Source: Roseibium sp.
GTDB lineage: Bacteria > Pseudomonadota > Alphaproteobacteria > Rhizobiales > Stappiaceae
Reading direction: 5' to 3'
Length of the DNA: 64,000 nucleotides
Assembly: GCA_017643925.1 (NCBI GenBank)
Contig: JAEPML010000002.1
Coordinates: forward strand, 537,391 to 601,390
Positions 50,567 through 60,461 of this stretch are shown here, one piece after another. Each line of letters starts with the position of its first letter. The first letter of the stretch is position 1. Both the position numbers and the translations under genes were made by a program. The notes beneath the pieces are model-generated. The model ran no database searches and was not told the DNA's origin. It was given only the letters and a program-made list of their open reading frames with translations.

Positions 50567-51675
50567 CGTCATCATCGTTGCAGCCGGGTCAGAAAATTCC
50601 GGCAACCATTGTCACCGGGTTTCTGGGCGCCGGCAAGACAACGCTGATCCGCAACCTCTTGCAGAACGCCAACGGCAAGCGGATCGCCCTGATCGTCAAC
50701 GAGTTTGGCGACATGGGTTTTGATGGATCGTTGGTGAATGGCTGTGCCGATCCGGATTGTGCCGCGGAAGAAGTTGTCGAGCTTACGAATGGCTGCATCT
50801 GCTGCACCGTTGCCGACGATTTTCTGCCGACCATGGAAATGCTGCTCGCCCGTGAAACACCACCGGAGCACATTGTGATTGAGACTTCCGGCCTTGCCCT
50901 GCCGCAACCGCTTGTCCGCGCATTCTCCTGGCCCAGCGTGAAGCCAAAGGTGACAGTGGACGGAGTTGTGACGGTTCTGGACGCTGCAGCGCTCGCCGAG
51001 GGTCGCATTGCGCTTGATGAAGAGGCGCTGGAAGCCCAGCGTGCAGCCGACGAGGCGCTTGATCACGAAAGCCCTGTCGAAGAACTGTTCCATGACCAGT
51101 TGCGGTGTGCGGATCTTGTTGTGCTGAACAAGGCCGATCTGGTCGGGGGTGAAGCATTGCAGAAGGTGCAGGAGCGGATTTCAGCAGATGTCCGCGATGC
51201 CGTTCACATCGTGTCCTCCGAAAAGGGAACCTTGCCAATCGAGGTCTTGCTGGGTCGAGCCTCTGCTGCCGAAGACGATATGGCGGATCGTCATGAACAT
51301 CATCATCACCATCACGACGATGACCATCATCATGACCACGATGACGACCACCATCACCACGACCACCATCATGATCACCACCATCACGATGATTTCGAGA
51401 GCCACGTCCTCGAAGTGTCCGGCTTTGAGAGCCTGAAGGCTGCCGAGGAGAAGGTGCTCGAAGCCATGGCGCTCAAAGGGGTCCTGAGGATCAAGGGTGC
51501 GGTCACAATCGAGGGCAAGGCCGCTCCGGCAATGGTCCAGGCTGTTGGGCCACGCGTCGAAACGTGGTTTGCAGCCGGAGCAGAGAGTGCCGGGCGACTG
51601 GTTGTGATTGGCCTCAAGGGATTTGACCTGACGGCGGTTCAATCTTTGCTCGGCAATGTAAAAGCCGCTGCCTGA
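50563..51675 (+). CDS. cobW: CobW-family GTPase with histidine-rich linker
   Basis: COG0523 G3E GTPase, 370 aa, the metal-chaperone protein of the aerobic cobalamin pathway, thought to deliver Co(II) to the CobNST chelatase. The P-loop is GFLGAGKTT at 19-27, the metal-binding CxCC is in NGCICC near 85, and NKAD is the guanine motif. Residues about 244-277 are a His/Asp linker with 22 histidines in 34 positions, a potential metal store. The C-terminal CobW_C domain follows. It is coupled to cobP (ATGA) and precedes cobN by 100 bases. Confidence 0.94.
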   Translation: MTSSSLQPGQKIPATIVTGFLGAGKTTLIRNLLQNANGKRIALIVNEFGDMGFDGSLVNGCADPDCAAEEVVELTNGCICCTVADDFLPTMEMLLARETPPEHIVIETSGLALPQPLVRAFSWPSVKPKVTVDGVVTVLDAAALAEGRIALDEEALEAQRAADEALDHESPVEELFHDQLRCADLVVLNKADLVGGEALQKVQERISADVRDAVHIVSSEKGTLPIEVLLGRASAAEDDMADRHEHHHHHHDDDHHHDHDDDHHHHDHHHDHHHHDDFESHVLEVSGFESLKAAEEKVLEAMALKGVLRIKGAVTIEGKAAPAMVQAVGPRVETWFAAGAESAGRLVVIGLKGFDLTAVQSLLGNVKAAA

Positions 51676-51775
51676 AGCGGTCAGCCGCAGTCGGAACTTC
51701 TACAGATAGTCGTGCCCCTATCGTCTGAATTCGGCCGTGAGGGGCACGGTCAAAAGAAACAGAACAAGACCAGAA

Positions 51776-54700
51776 ATGCATATTCTTGCCAGCCAGACCC
51801 GCCGGATTGATGACGGGGGTGACGCCGTAGATCTCGGGCAGTCACCCGCCCGCATTCTGTTCCTGTCAGCGGCCGACACCGAGCTTGGAAGCTTCGCGTC
51901 CGCGCAGTCTGCGCTGGGAGAGGATCGGGCCAGCTTGCGGCTGGCAAACCTGATTGCGCTGTCCCATCCCTATTCGGTTGACCTTTATGCCGAGCAGACG
52001 GTGCGTGGATCGAGACTGATTGTCCTTCGTATCCTGGGCGGTGTCGAATACTGGCGCTACGGACTGGAACGGTTCGAGGAAGAGGTTCGGGCCAATGGCA
52101 GTGATCTGATCGTCATCCCCGGAGACGACAAGTGGGACGAAGGGCTCATGGGCCGGTCCACACGCTCGCCTGAAGAAGTCCATCGTTTCTGGCGCTATTG
52201 TGTTGAAGGCGGCGCTGAAAACTACGCCAATGCCCTGCGTTATGCCGCCTGGCTGATCGGCGGGGGCGAAGAGCCCGCCCATCCGGTGCCTTTGCCGCGT
52301 GCCGGGATCTACCTGCCTGGCAGCGCGACCCCGGATCTGGATACGCTCAAGGCGACGTGGAAGGGGCAGGATCGTCCGGTTGCGGCGATCACTTTCTACC
52401 GGGCCCTTGTTCAGGGCGCTCAAACAGCGCCTGTCGACGCGCTGGTCAAGGCCCTCGACGAGGTCGGGGTGAACGCCCTGCCGGTTTTTGTCTCCAGCCT
52501 GAAAGAAGCGGAATCGGTCGCGATCCTGGACAGCCTGTTCGAGGGCGCGTCTCCCGACGTAATCCTGAACGGCACAGCCTTCGCCGTTTCCAAGGCCGGG
52601 ATTGCCCATCAGCCTACGCCGCTCGATCGTCCTGGCAAACCGGTCATGCAGGTGGTGTTTTCCTCGTCTTCCAGGGAAGGCTGGGAGGAAAGCGATCAGG
52701 GGCTTTCGATCCGGGACCTTGCCATGCATGTGGTGCTCCCCGAGATCGACGGTCGTATTCTGACTCGGGCGGTCTCCTTCAAAGAAGAAGGCACGTTCGA
52801 CGAGGCAACGCAATCGACCCCGGTCCGGTTCACCCCGGTTGAGGACCGCATGCGGTTTACGGCTGAATTGGCCGGCGCCTGGGCGAAACTGGGTCACAAG
52901 GTCACGGCTTCAAAACGGGCTGCGCTGATCCTGGCGAACTATCCGAACAAGGATGGCCGCCTGGCCAACGGCGTGGGGCTGGACACGCCTGCATCTTGCG
53001 TCTCGGTGTTGAAAGCCATGAAGCACGAAGGCTTTGACGTCGGAGATGTACCAGAAGACTCCGCTGCCTTGATGAAGACCCTGACATCCGGCGTGACCAA
53101 TGCGCTCGATGGACGCAACGCCAGAGGTGAATACCAGGCACTCGCGGTCTCGGACTACGTGCGGTATTTTGAAGGTCTGCCGAGAGAGGTTCGGTCCGCC
53201 GTCTCGCAACGGTGGGGCAGGCCCGAGGACGATCCCCATGTTGCAGACCTGCAATTCCGCCTGGCGCTGCACCGTTTCGGCAATCAGGTGGTCGGTATCC
53301 AGCCTGCTCGCGGCTACAACATGGACCCCAAGGACACCTATCACGACCCCAGCCTGGTACCGCCCCATCATTATTTTGCGTTCTATTTCTGGCTCCGGCA
53401 CCAGTTCAGGGCCGATGCGGTTGTTCATATGGGCAAGCACGGAAACCTGGAATGGCTGCCCGGAAAGGCTCTGGCACTTTCAGAAGCGTGTTTTCCGGAA
53501 GCGGTTCTTGGACCGGTTCCCAATATCTATCCCTTCATTGTCAATGATCCGGGGGAGGGCGCACAGGCGAAGCGCAGAACCTCGGCTGTCATCGTCGATC
53601 ACCTGACACCGCCGCTGACCCGGGCGGAGCGGCATGGTGTGGCGGAGGAACTGGAAACGCTGCTGGACGAATACTACCTGGCAAGCGGTGTCGACCCACG
53701 TCGGCTGAAAGCCCTGACACGGGATATCCTGGACGCGGCCGCGCGGCATGGGCTCGACAAGGACATCGGTCTTGAAGACGACATGGACGAGGAAACCCGT
53801 CTGGCGCGTCTCGATGCCCACCTGTGCGATTTAAAGGAGCTCCAGATCAGAGACGGTCTGCATATCCTCGGCCAAAGCCCGGAGGACGACCAGCTGACCG
53901 ACTTGCTGGTGGCGCTGGCGCGCGTTCCACGAGGCCAAAGTGCCGGGCAGGAAAGCCTGCAGCGGGCAATCGCCTCGGATCTTGGTCTGGAAGGCTTTGA
54001 CCCTCTGGACTGTGATTTCGCCGCGTCCTGGACAGGACCGAAACCGGACATTCTTGCAGAACAGTGCAGCGAAACCTGGCGGTCTGCGGGCGACACGGTT
54101 GAACGCATTGAGCTGCTGTCCCAGGCGCTTGTGTCGGGCAGCAGGAGCGTTCCGGAAAACTGGACACTAGTACAGGCCGTTCTGCAGGAGATTGAAGGCA
54201 GACTACGACCGGCGGTGACAGCGTCGGGATCTTCGGAGACGGGGGCGGTGCTCCGGGCGTTGGCAGGTGGCTTTGTCGCGCCGGGACCGTCCGGAGCGCC
54301 CTCGCGCGGTCGTCCGGATGTTCTGCCGACTGGCAAGAACTTCTATTCCGTTGATGTTCGGGCCGTACCAACCGAAACCGCCTGGCGCCTTGGCCAGCAG
54401 TCTGCAAGCCTCGTTGCGGAAAGGTTTTTCCAGGAAGAGGGTGAGTGGCCGAAATCGCTTGTCCTGACCTGTTGGGGAACCGCCAACATGCGCACCGGTG
54501 GGGACGATATTGCACAGGCGCTGGCGCTGATAGGCGCACGGCCGGTCTGGGAACCGGGGTCCGGGCGCGTCACCGGTTTCGAAATCCTCAAACTCTCCGA
54601 GCTTGGCCGACCACGCGTCGATGTCACGCTTCGCGTTTCAGGGTTCTTCCGCGACGCGTTTCCGCACCAGATGGACTTGTTTGACAGTGCCGTGCGCGCC

Positions 54701-55534
54701 GTTGGTGCGCTTGACGAACCGGACGAAGCCAATCCGGTTGCCGTACGCATGAGGGCAGAGGCGGACAAGCTGATTGCGGCAGGGGTAACGCCTGAGGATG
54801 CCAGGCGAAAGGCCGGTTTCCGGGTCTTTGGATCCAAACCGGGTGCTTATGGAGCCGGTTTGCAGGCCTTGATCGACGAGCGGATCTGGGAAGAACGTGT
54901 TGACTTTGCAGAGGCCTTCCTGACCTGGGGCGGATATGCCTATGGCGGCGGGATCGCCGGGGACGGGGCTCGTGACCAGCTGGAAACCCGCCTTGAGACG
55001 GTCGACGCGGTTCTGCACAATCAGGACAACCGAGAGCACGACCTGCTCGACAGCGACGACTATTACCAGTTCGAAGGTGGTCTGGCCGCAACGGTGGAAG
55101 CGCTCAAGGGGGACGCCCCCAGGATTTATCACAACGATCACTCACGGCCGGAACGCCCGGTTGTTCGGTCTCTGTCCGAAGAGATTGGCCGCGTTGTGCG
55201 GGGCAGGGCCGCCAACCCGAAATGGATCCGTGGCGTGATGCGGCATGGCTACAAGGGCGCGTTCGAGATGATCGCAACGCTCGACTACCTGTTTGCCTTT
55301 GCTGCGACAACGCGTGCTGTTGGCGATCACCACTTCGATCAGCTTTATGAGGCCTATCTCGACGATGAGGAAGTGCGTGACTTTCTCAAGGAAGCCAATC
55401 CCGCCGGGTTGAGGGAAATGCTTGAGCGCTTTCTGGAGGCGATTGACAGAGACCTCTGGACGCCGAGGCGCAATTCGACCCATGCTGCGCTGACTGATTT
55501 GAAACTGACATTTGAAGGGACTGACCAGCCGTGA
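51776..55534 (+). CDS. cobN: Cobaltochelatase subunit CobN
   Basis: Large catalytic subunit of the ATP-dependent aerobic cobaltochelatase, 1252 aa, which inserts Co(II) into hydrogenobyrinic acid a,c-diamide with CobS and CobT (not in this window). The protein matches the CobN/BchH family: an early LFLSAADTEL near 27, then GYNMDPKDTYHDPSLVPPHHY near 510-530, MGKHGNLEWLPGKA near 555, and a C-terminal AYGGG region. I take the ATG at 51776, since family members start close to the MHILASQ-type stretch; an in-frame GTG at 51737 adds 13 residues. No clear ribosome site is visible for either. Confidence 0.95.
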   Translation: MHILASQTRRIDDGGDAVDLGQSPARILFLSAADTELGSFASAQSALGEDRASLRLANLIALSHPYSVDLYAEQTVRGSRLIVLRILGGVEYWRYGLERFEEEVRANGSDLIVIPGDDKWDEGLMGRSTRSPEEVHRFWRYCVEGGAENYANALRYAAWLIGGGEEPAHPVPLPRAGIYLPGSATPDLDTLKATWKGQDRPVAAITFYRALVQGAQTAPVDALVKALDEVGVNALPVFVSSLKEAESVAILDSLFEGASPDVILNGTAFAVSKAGIAHQPTPLDRPGKPVMQVVFSSSSREGWEESDQGLSIRDLAMHVVLPEIDGRILTRAVSFKEEGTFDEATQSTPVRFTPVEDRMRFTAELAGAWAKLGHKVTASKRAALILANYPNKDGRLANGVGLDTPASCVSVLKAMKHEGFDVGDVPEDSAALMKTLTSGVTNALDGRNARGEYQALAVSDYVRYFEGLPREVRSAVSQRWGRPEDDPHVADLQFRLALHRFGNQVVGIQPARGYNMDPKDTYHDPSLVPPHHYFAFYFWLRHQFRADAVVHMGKHGNLEWLPGKALALSEACFPEAVLGPVPNIYPFIVNDPGEGAQAKRRTSAVIVDHLTPPLTRAERHGVAEELETLLDEYYLASGVDPRRLKALTRDILDAAARHGLDKDIGLEDDMDEETRLARLDAHLCDLKELQIRDGLHILGQSPEDDQLTDLLVALARVPRGQSAGQESLQRAIASDLGLEGFDPLDCDFAASWTGPKPDILAEQCSETWRSAGDTVERIELLSQALVSGSRSVPENWTLVQAVLQEIEGRLRPAVTASGSSETGAVLRALAGGFVAPGPSGAPSRGRPDVLPTGKNFYSVDVRAVPTETAWRLGQQSASLVAERFFQEEGEWPKSLVLTCWGTANMRTGGDDIAQALALIGARPVWEPGSGRVTGFEILKLSELGRPRVDVTLRVSGFFRDAFPHQMDLFDSAVRAVGALDEPDEANPVAVRMRAEADKLIAAGVTPEDARRKAGFRVFGSKPGAYGAGLQALIDERIWEERVDFAEAFLTWGGYAYGGGIAGDGARDQLETRLETVDAVLHNQDNREHDLLDSDDYYQFEGGLAATVEALKGDAPRIYHNDHSRPERPVVRSLSEEIGRVVRGRAANPKWIRGVMRHGYKGAFEMIATLDYLFAFAATTRAVGDHHFDQLYEAYLDDEEVRDFLKEANPAGLREMLERFLEAIDRDLWTPRRNSTHAALTDLKLTFEGTDQP

Positions 55535-56169
55535 CCGCCGAAAGCGACAAGCCGGAACTTTCCGAAGAAGAACTGAATGCCCGTCATGCGGAAAAGATGC
55601 GCAAGAAAAAGGCTGCGCGCGACAAGATCATGGCAACCAAGACCATCGAAAAGGGGCTGCTGATCGTTCACACAGGCAAGGGCAAGGGCAAGTCCACAGC
55701 CGGGTTCGGCATGGTGTTCCGCTCTCTGGGGCACGGGCACAAGGTTGGTGTCGTTCAGTTCGTCAAGGGCCGGATTGAAACGGGTGAACGCATGGCGCTG
55801 GACCGGTTTGATGACCTCGTGACGATCAAGCGCATGGGTGAGGGCTTCACCTGGGAAACCCAGGATCGTCAGCGCGACATCGACGCGGCGCAGCAGGCCT
55901 GGGACGCAGCGAAGGAAATGATCACGTCCGGCGAGTACCGTCTCATCCTGTGCGACGAGTTGAATATCGTGTTGCGCTACGATTACCTCGACATCGCCGA
56001 GGTGGTCGACTTTCTGAAGAATGAAAAACCCGACGACGTTCACGTCGTCATTACCGGGCGCAATGCCAAGGATGATCTTATAGAAATTGCGGACCTCGTC
56101 ACTGACATGACACAGGTCAAGCACCCCTTCCGCTCCGGCGTAAAGCCGCAGGAAGGTATTGAATTCTAA
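55531..56169 (+). CDS. cobO: Cob(I)yrinic acid a,c-diamide adenosyltransferase
   Basis: Corrinoid adenosyltransferase of the CobO/BtuR type, 212 aa, adding the 5'-deoxyadenosyl ligand to the cobalt. The ATP-binding P-loop variant is HTGKGKGKSTAGFG near 49-62, followed by VGVVQFVKG and LCDELNIVLRYDY near 147. A charged N-terminal helix of about 30 residues is usual in the family. The GTG start overlaps the cobN stop (GTGA). Confidence 0.94.
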   Translation: MTAESDKPELSEEELNARHAEKMRKKKAARDKIMATKTIEKGLLIVHTGKGKGKSTAGFGMVFRSLGHGHKVGVVQFVKGRIETGERMALDRFDDLVTIKRMGEGFTWETQDRQRDIDAAQQAWDAAKEMITSGEYRLILCDELNIVLRYDYLDIAEVVDFLKNEKPDDVHVVITGRNAKDDLIEIADLVTDMTQVKHPFRSGVKPQEGIEF

Positions 56170-56193
56170 TCTGTTTCAGCGGGGTGTGTCGAT

Positions 56194-56502
56194 ATGAGCA
56201 GGCTCTTTGATTACGCACTTCGCAGTGCATCGCCAAACCATGCCGAGATCGTGCGCAAGTACGAGCTCTATCGAACGATCGTCGAGTTTCTGGCCGCGGT
56301 TCTGTTCATCATCGGCAGCGTATTCTTCTTCTATGAAAGCCTCGTCTATGCCGGTACCTGGCTGTTTCTGATCGGATCCATCTTTTTCGCCATTCGCCCG
56401 AGCATACGGCTGTTGCTGGAACTGCGCCTCGCGAACTTGCCCGTGCCGCAGGAGTTCCGCCCCTATGGCGCGGCACCCCTGCAGAAAGACCCGGAAGCAT
56501 GA
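56194..56502 (+). CDS. YrhK-like small membrane protein in the cob operon
   Basis: Protein of 102 aa with two hydrophobic helices (about 30-48 and 54-72) and the YrhK-domain pattern: [20 protein letters not shown], in short form at residues about 23-42, then [20 protein letters not shown]. No function is established for the family. It lies 24 bases after cobO and overlaps the start of cobQ by four bases, so it is firmly embedded in the cobalamin operon. A membrane role in corrinoid or cobalt handling is inference. Confidence 0.75.
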   Translation: MSRLFDYALRSASPNHAEIVRKYELYRTIVEFLAAVLFIIGSVFFFYESLVYAGTWLFLIGSIFFAIRPSIRLLLELRLANLPVPQEFRPYGAAPLQKDPEA

Positions 56503-57977
56503 GCGAGCGGACCGGCCATGGCCGCACGCCAGCGGTCATGGTGCAGGGCACTGGGTCCAATGTCGGCAAGAGCCTGATCGTTGCGGGACTCTGCCGATTG
56601 TTCGCGAACCGTGGTCTTGCCGTCCGGCCATTCAAGCCGCAAAACATGTCGAACAATGCCGCCGTCACGGCCGACGGTGGTGAAATCGGGCGTGCACAGG
56701 CCTTGCAGGCCATGGGCTGCCGGGTTCCCTTGTCAGTCCATATGAACCCTGTGCTCCTGAAGCCTGAGACCGATACCGGGGCACAGGTGATTGTTCAGGG
56801 AACGCGTTTCGGGACCATGAGGGCGCGTGAATATGGGAAGCAAAAATCAGAGCTGTTACCAAGGGTTATTGAGAGTTTCTCAGAAACGAGCTCAAGAGCA
56901 GACCTGGTATTCGTTGAAGGTGCCGGCAGCCCCGCCGAAATCAATCTTCGCGCCGGGGACATTGCCAACATGGGCTTCGCCGAAGCTGCCGATCTCCCGG
57001 TGATCCTTTGCGCGGACATTGACCGTGGTGGCGTGATTGCGTCTGTTGTCGGCACCCATGCGGTGCTGGAACCGGAAGAGCGCCAGAGGGTTAAGGGCTT
57101 CTTCATCAATCGATTTCGCGGCGACCCGAGCCTCTTTGACGAAGGAATGCGCGAAATCGAGACACGAACCGGCTGGAAAGGGCTGGGCGTCGTTCCCTGG
57201 TTTGCTGATGCCGGCAAATTGCCAGCGGAAGATGCACTTGGACTGGCGGACGGTCTTGGCGACGGAAAGCTCAAGATCGTGGTTCCGGTCATCTCGAGGA
57301 TCGCCAATTTCGATGACCTCGACCCCTTGAGGCTTGAAGAAGACGTCACGCTGCAGCTGGTGCAGCCTGGAGACCCTTTGCCCGGAGATGCCGATATTGT
57401 TCTTTTGCCTGGTTCGAAGTCGACCGTCGGCGACCTGGCCTTCTTCCGCGCCCAGGGTTGGGATATCGACCTGCGGGCGCATCACCGCCGCGGCGGCCAT
57501 ATTCTTGGTGTCTGCGGTGGCTACCAGATGCTCGGCAGAACCATTTCGGACCCCGAAGGTATCGAAGGCGCACCGGGGACGGTTGAAGGGCTCGGTTTCC
57601 TTGACGTGGACACCATCCTGACGTCGGAAAAGTCAACGGTCCCCGCGTCAGGAACCCATATTGCGAGCGGGGCATCTGTTTCCGGCTACGAAATTCATGT
57701 GGGGCGAACCGACGGTCCGGATTGCGCAAGGCCGATGATGCTGCTGGACAAGGACCGTGGAGATGGTGCGGTTTCCGCCAATGGCCGGGTCGCAGGAACA
57801 TACGTTCACGGGCTTTTCACCGATGACGGGTTTCGCAAGGCCTACCTCAAGTCCTTCGGGGCCAAATCGGGCCTTGCCTATGATCGGAGCATTGACCTCA
57901 TTCTGGATGAGCTGGCGCAACACCTGGAAATGGCTCTAGATGTTGAAGCGATCCTGAACATAGCCAAAAACGGCTAG
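56499..57977 (+). CDS. cobQ: Cobyric acid synthase
   Basis: ATP- and glutamine-dependent amidase converting adenosylcobyrinic acid a,c-diamide to cobyric acid, 492 aa. The N-terminal nucleotide loop is [17 protein letters not shown] near 11-27, and [18 protein letters not shown] residues occur near 140. The C-terminal glutamine amidotransferase domain carries its catalytic cysteine in [10 protein letters not shown] near 340 and a histidine in GTYVHGLF near 430. Last plus-strand gene of the cob operon; it ends eight bases from the convergent cobD. Confidence 0.95.
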   Translation: MSERTGHGRTPAVMVQGTGSNVGKSLIVAGLCRLFANRGLAVRPFKPQNMSNNAAVTADGGEIGRAQALQAMGCRVPLSVHMNPVLLKPETDTGAQVIVQGTRFGTMRAREYGKQKSELLPRVIESFSETSSRADLVFVEGAGSPAEINLRAGDIANMGFAEAADLPVILCADIDRGGVIASVVGTHAVLEPEERQRVKGFFINRFRGDPSLFDEGMREIETRTGWKGLGVVPWFADAGKLPAEDALGLADGLGDGKLKIVVPVISRIANFDDLDPLRLEEDVTLQLVQPGDPLPGDADIVLLPGSKSTVGDLAFFRAQGWDIDLRAHHRRGGHILGVCGGYQMLGRTISDPEGIEGAPGTVEGLGFLDVDTILTSEKSTVPASGTHIASGASVSGYEIHVGRTDGPDCARPMMLLDKDRGDGAVSANGRVAGTYVHGLFTDDGFRKAYLKSFGAKSGLAYDRSIDLILDELAQHLEMALDVEAILNIAKNG

Positions 57978-57985
57978 ACAAGCGT

Positions 57986-58963
57986 TCAGACGAGTGTCTC
58001 TGCCGCCACCAGAAAGATCAGTATCGCCTGGACAAGGCACGCTCCAACAAGAATTGCCAGCGCCCTTGTTATCTCGCGGGCACTTATATCCCTGTCGCCG
58101 TCTTCGTTGAGATAGGGATCGTCGACGGTGTAGCCAGGGTATGTACGCGGCCCGGCAAGCGCAATATCCAGCGCGCCTGCCATCGCAGCCTCTGGCCAAC
58201 CCGCATTTGGAGAGCGGTGCTTGCGTGCGTCCTTGAAGATACAGGCCATGCTTTTCAAGAAGGATCCCCTGACCAGCGGTGCGGAAAGGGCAATGAAAAA
58301 TCCGGACAGGCGCGAGGCCGGCAGGTTGACCAGATCATCAAAGCGGGCTGACGCCCAGCCAAAATCGGCATATTTCTCGTTCCGATGTCCGATCATGCTG
58401 TCGGCGGTGTTGACCGCCTTGTAGGCAATCAACCCGGGCAAACCGAGCAAAGCGAACCAGAAAACGGGTGCGACAACGCCGTCCGAAAAGTTTTCAGCGC
58501 AGGATTCGATTGCAGCGCGCGACACACCGGCTTCATCCAGCTGCTCCGGATCTCTGCCGACGATCATGGCGACCGCCGCACGACCACCTTCCAGGCCATC
58601 GTCGCGCAGGCCGTTGCGAACGGCGGCAACATGCTTGAACAAGCTGTTCTGGGCGATCAGCACCGCGGCAATCAGAACCACGAGTATATCGCCTCCGCGG
58701 AACAGGTCGGCGAATGCGTGAAGGGCCGCACCCAAAGCAGTTGCGCCGATCACCAGCAGCAAAAGAGCTAGCACCCCGTTTCGGCGCTTCGCCATGGCTG
58801 AAAGGCCATCCCGGTTTCCTAGCCTGTCGAATGTGGAGACTATCGATCCGATCCAGACGACAGGGTGGGGCAGACGCCGCCACAGCCAGTCCGGGTCTCC
58901 GATAACCGCATCGATGACCAGTGCGGCCAGGAGCAGCCACAGGGCGTTTTCGTAAATCAGCAT
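57986..58963 (-). CDS. cobD: Adenosylcobinamide-phosphate synthase
   Basis: Integral membrane enzyme CobD/CbiB, 325 aa, attaching (R)-1-amino-2-propanol (or its phosphate) to adenosylcobyric acid. Family features are DAVIGDPDWLWRRLPHPVVWIG near 18-39, ESCAENFSDGVVAPVFW near 145, KAVNTADSMIGHRNEKYADFGWASARFDDLVN near 185-216 and a C-terminal hydrophobic helix. It follows cobC by nine bases on the minus strand, so the two aminopropanol-arm genes form their own operon, convergent with cobQ. Confidence 0.94.
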   Translation of the reverse strand: MLIYENALWLLLAALVIDAVIGDPDWLWRRLPHPVVWIGSIVSTFDRLGNRDGLSAMAKRRNGVLALLLLVIGATALGAALHAFADLFRGGDILVVLIAAVLIAQNSLFKHVAAVRNGLRDDGLEGGRAAVAMIVGRDPEQLDEAGVSRAAIESCAENFSDGVVAPVFWFALLGLPGLIAYKAVNTADSMIGHRNEKYADFGWASARFDDLVNLPASRLSGFFIALSAPLVRGSFLKSMACIFKDARKHRSPNAGWPEAAMAGALDIALAGPRTYPGYTVDDPYLNEDGDRDISAREITRALAILVGACLVQAILIFLVAAETLV

Positions 58964-58972
58964 AGAGGCTGG

Positions 58973-59974
58973 TTAGAGTTCTTTCCGGGCATCTGCAAGA
59001 GCATTGGACAGGCGTTGCAGATTTTCTGCACCATTTGGCAATCCGAAACGGATCCAGGTTGGGGCATAGTCAAAGACGCGTGTCCAGATATGGCGACGCG
59101 CCAGCGCCTCGTGCATTGCTGCTGCATTGCGCATGCCAGCGAGAGCGAAGAGAGGCGTGCCGCCAAAGACGCTTAGTTCATGTTGCGTCAGGAGCAAGGT
59201 CAGGTCTGCCATTTCCTCGATGAGGCGTCGCGTCGTCTTGCGCTGCCAATCCGCATCGCGCAATGCCGTCGTCCCAATTTCAATGGCGGGACCGCTCAGG
59301 CACCAGCTTTCCAGGAGGGAAGCGAGTTTCTGCGTGAGATCGCGAGGTCCTGCCAGGAAGCCAAGGCGCAATCCGCCCAATCCGAAGAATTTGCCGAAGG
59401 ACCGCAGCACCAGAACATTCTGGTTTTCGATATACGGCAACAGGCTTGACCCGGGGACCACGTCGGAAAAGGCCTCGTCCAGTATGAGATAACCGCCGCG
59501 TTCCGTCAGCGTTTCGGCAATATGGAGCAGGCTTTTTACATCCGTAAGCTGGCCGTCCGGATTGTTCGGATTGACCAGGAGAACGATTTTGGCCTCTGAC
59601 GGCAAAGCGAAAATGCTCGAGACTTCAACAAGATCGCGCCCCTCGCGCAACCAGGCGATCTTGTGGCTGGCATAGGTTGGGCTTGCCAGGGCAATCGTAC
59701 CCTCGGGAAGAACGGTCGGCAGCAGCGACAACAGGATCTGGGTGCCAGGCGCAGCAATCAGGCCAAGGTTATCTGGAACCTGGTAAGTGGCGCGTGCAGC
59801 CGAGATCAGACGTTCTTGTGCCGATTGCACGGGCAGGGTGGTCCAGGCGTTTGCCGGAAGGTCTTCCGGGATCGGATAGCTGTAGGGGTTGATCCCGGTA
59901 GACAGGTCCAACCAGTCTTCGGCTGCACCGCCAAAACTGTCGATTGCGAGCGTCAGATCTCCACCATGTTCCAT
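58973..59974 (-). CDS. cobC: Threonine-phosphate decarboxylase
   Basis: PLP aminotransferase-fold decarboxylase, 333 aa, making aminopropanol phosphate for the lower arm of cobalamin. The N-terminus HGGDL and DLSTGINPYSYP near 22-33 is the family hallmark. NPNNPDGQ near 132 and the PLP lysine in LRSFGKFFGLGGLRLG near 194-209 complete the site. I use the ATG at 59974, which has AAGGA seven bases upstream; in-frame starts at 59998 and 60016 are weaker. It heads the cobC-cobD operon. Confidence 0.9.
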   Translation of the reverse strand: MEHGGDLTLAIDSFGGAAEDWLDLSTGINPYSYPIPEDLPANAWTTLPVQSAQERLISAARATYQVPDNLGLIAAPGTQILLSLLPTVLPEGTIALASPTYASHKIAWLREGRDLVEVSSIFALPSEAKIVLLVNPNNPDGQLTDVKSLLHIAETLTERGGYLILDEAFSDVVPGSSLLPYIENQNVLVLRSFGKFFGLGGLRLGFLAGPRDLTQKLASLLESWCLSGPAIEIGTTALRDADWQRKTTRRLIEEMADLTLLLTQHELSVFGGTPLFALAGMRNAAAMHEALARRHIWTRVFDYAPTWIRFGLPNGAENLQRLSNALADARKEL

Positions 59975-60177
59975 AAATTGTTCCTTCCAGGGCGGCATAA
60001 AGGCCGTCACTTCCAAGGTGCAATGCCGCGTTTACGCAAGCCCTATCCTATTTGGTTCCGGAGGTCACCGCAGGAAACGACACGTCCTTGTTGGAAACGC
60101 CGATTGACAGCTGATTCCGGATATAGGAAAAGGAACAAAAGAAGAACATTTGTGATCCGCTGTGCAAGGAGAAGATC

Positions 60178-60423
60178 ATGGAGTCAGGCCCCCGTAGCTC
60201 AAGGTCGACGGATTTCGATCAGGAGGAAGTCCTGGCCGCCTTGGGAAGGGCCAGGCGGTGTCTTGTCGAAGTTCAAAGCAGCCTGAGACCCAGATCGGGC
60301 TTGTCACGGTCAGCTGGTGCGGTCATCGCCGAAATAGACGAATTTGCTTTTGTGCTCACGGGGCAGCTGAACTACTTCCATCTGAAGGCGCATGGCTCTC
60401 CGGCTCGGCGCGGAACGCGCTGA
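60178..60423 (+). CDS. Small protein of unknown function
   Basis: Protein of 81 aa that I do not recognise. It has a helix-prone, charged N-terminal half (FDQEEVLAALGRARRCLVEVQ) and a hydrophobic stretch around VIAEIDEFAFVLTG, without a membrane anchor. AAGGAG lies six bases before the ATG, which is the main support for a real gene. It is convergent with the binding-protein gene, 38 bases away. Confidence 0.5.
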   Translation: MESGPRSSRSTDFDQEEVLAALGRARRCLVEVQSSLRPRSGLSRSAGAVIAEIDEFAFVLTGQLNYFHLKAHGSPARRGTR

Positions 60424-60461
60424 AGGTATCGCGCCCTGAGGGGAACGCTTGCGCCGGAGCT

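Noticed and set aside
51290..51400. CAT/CAC-rich stretch resembling a microsatellite or CRISPR-like repeat
   Set aside because: It is in frame in cobW and encodes the His/Asp linker; there are no spacers or regular units.
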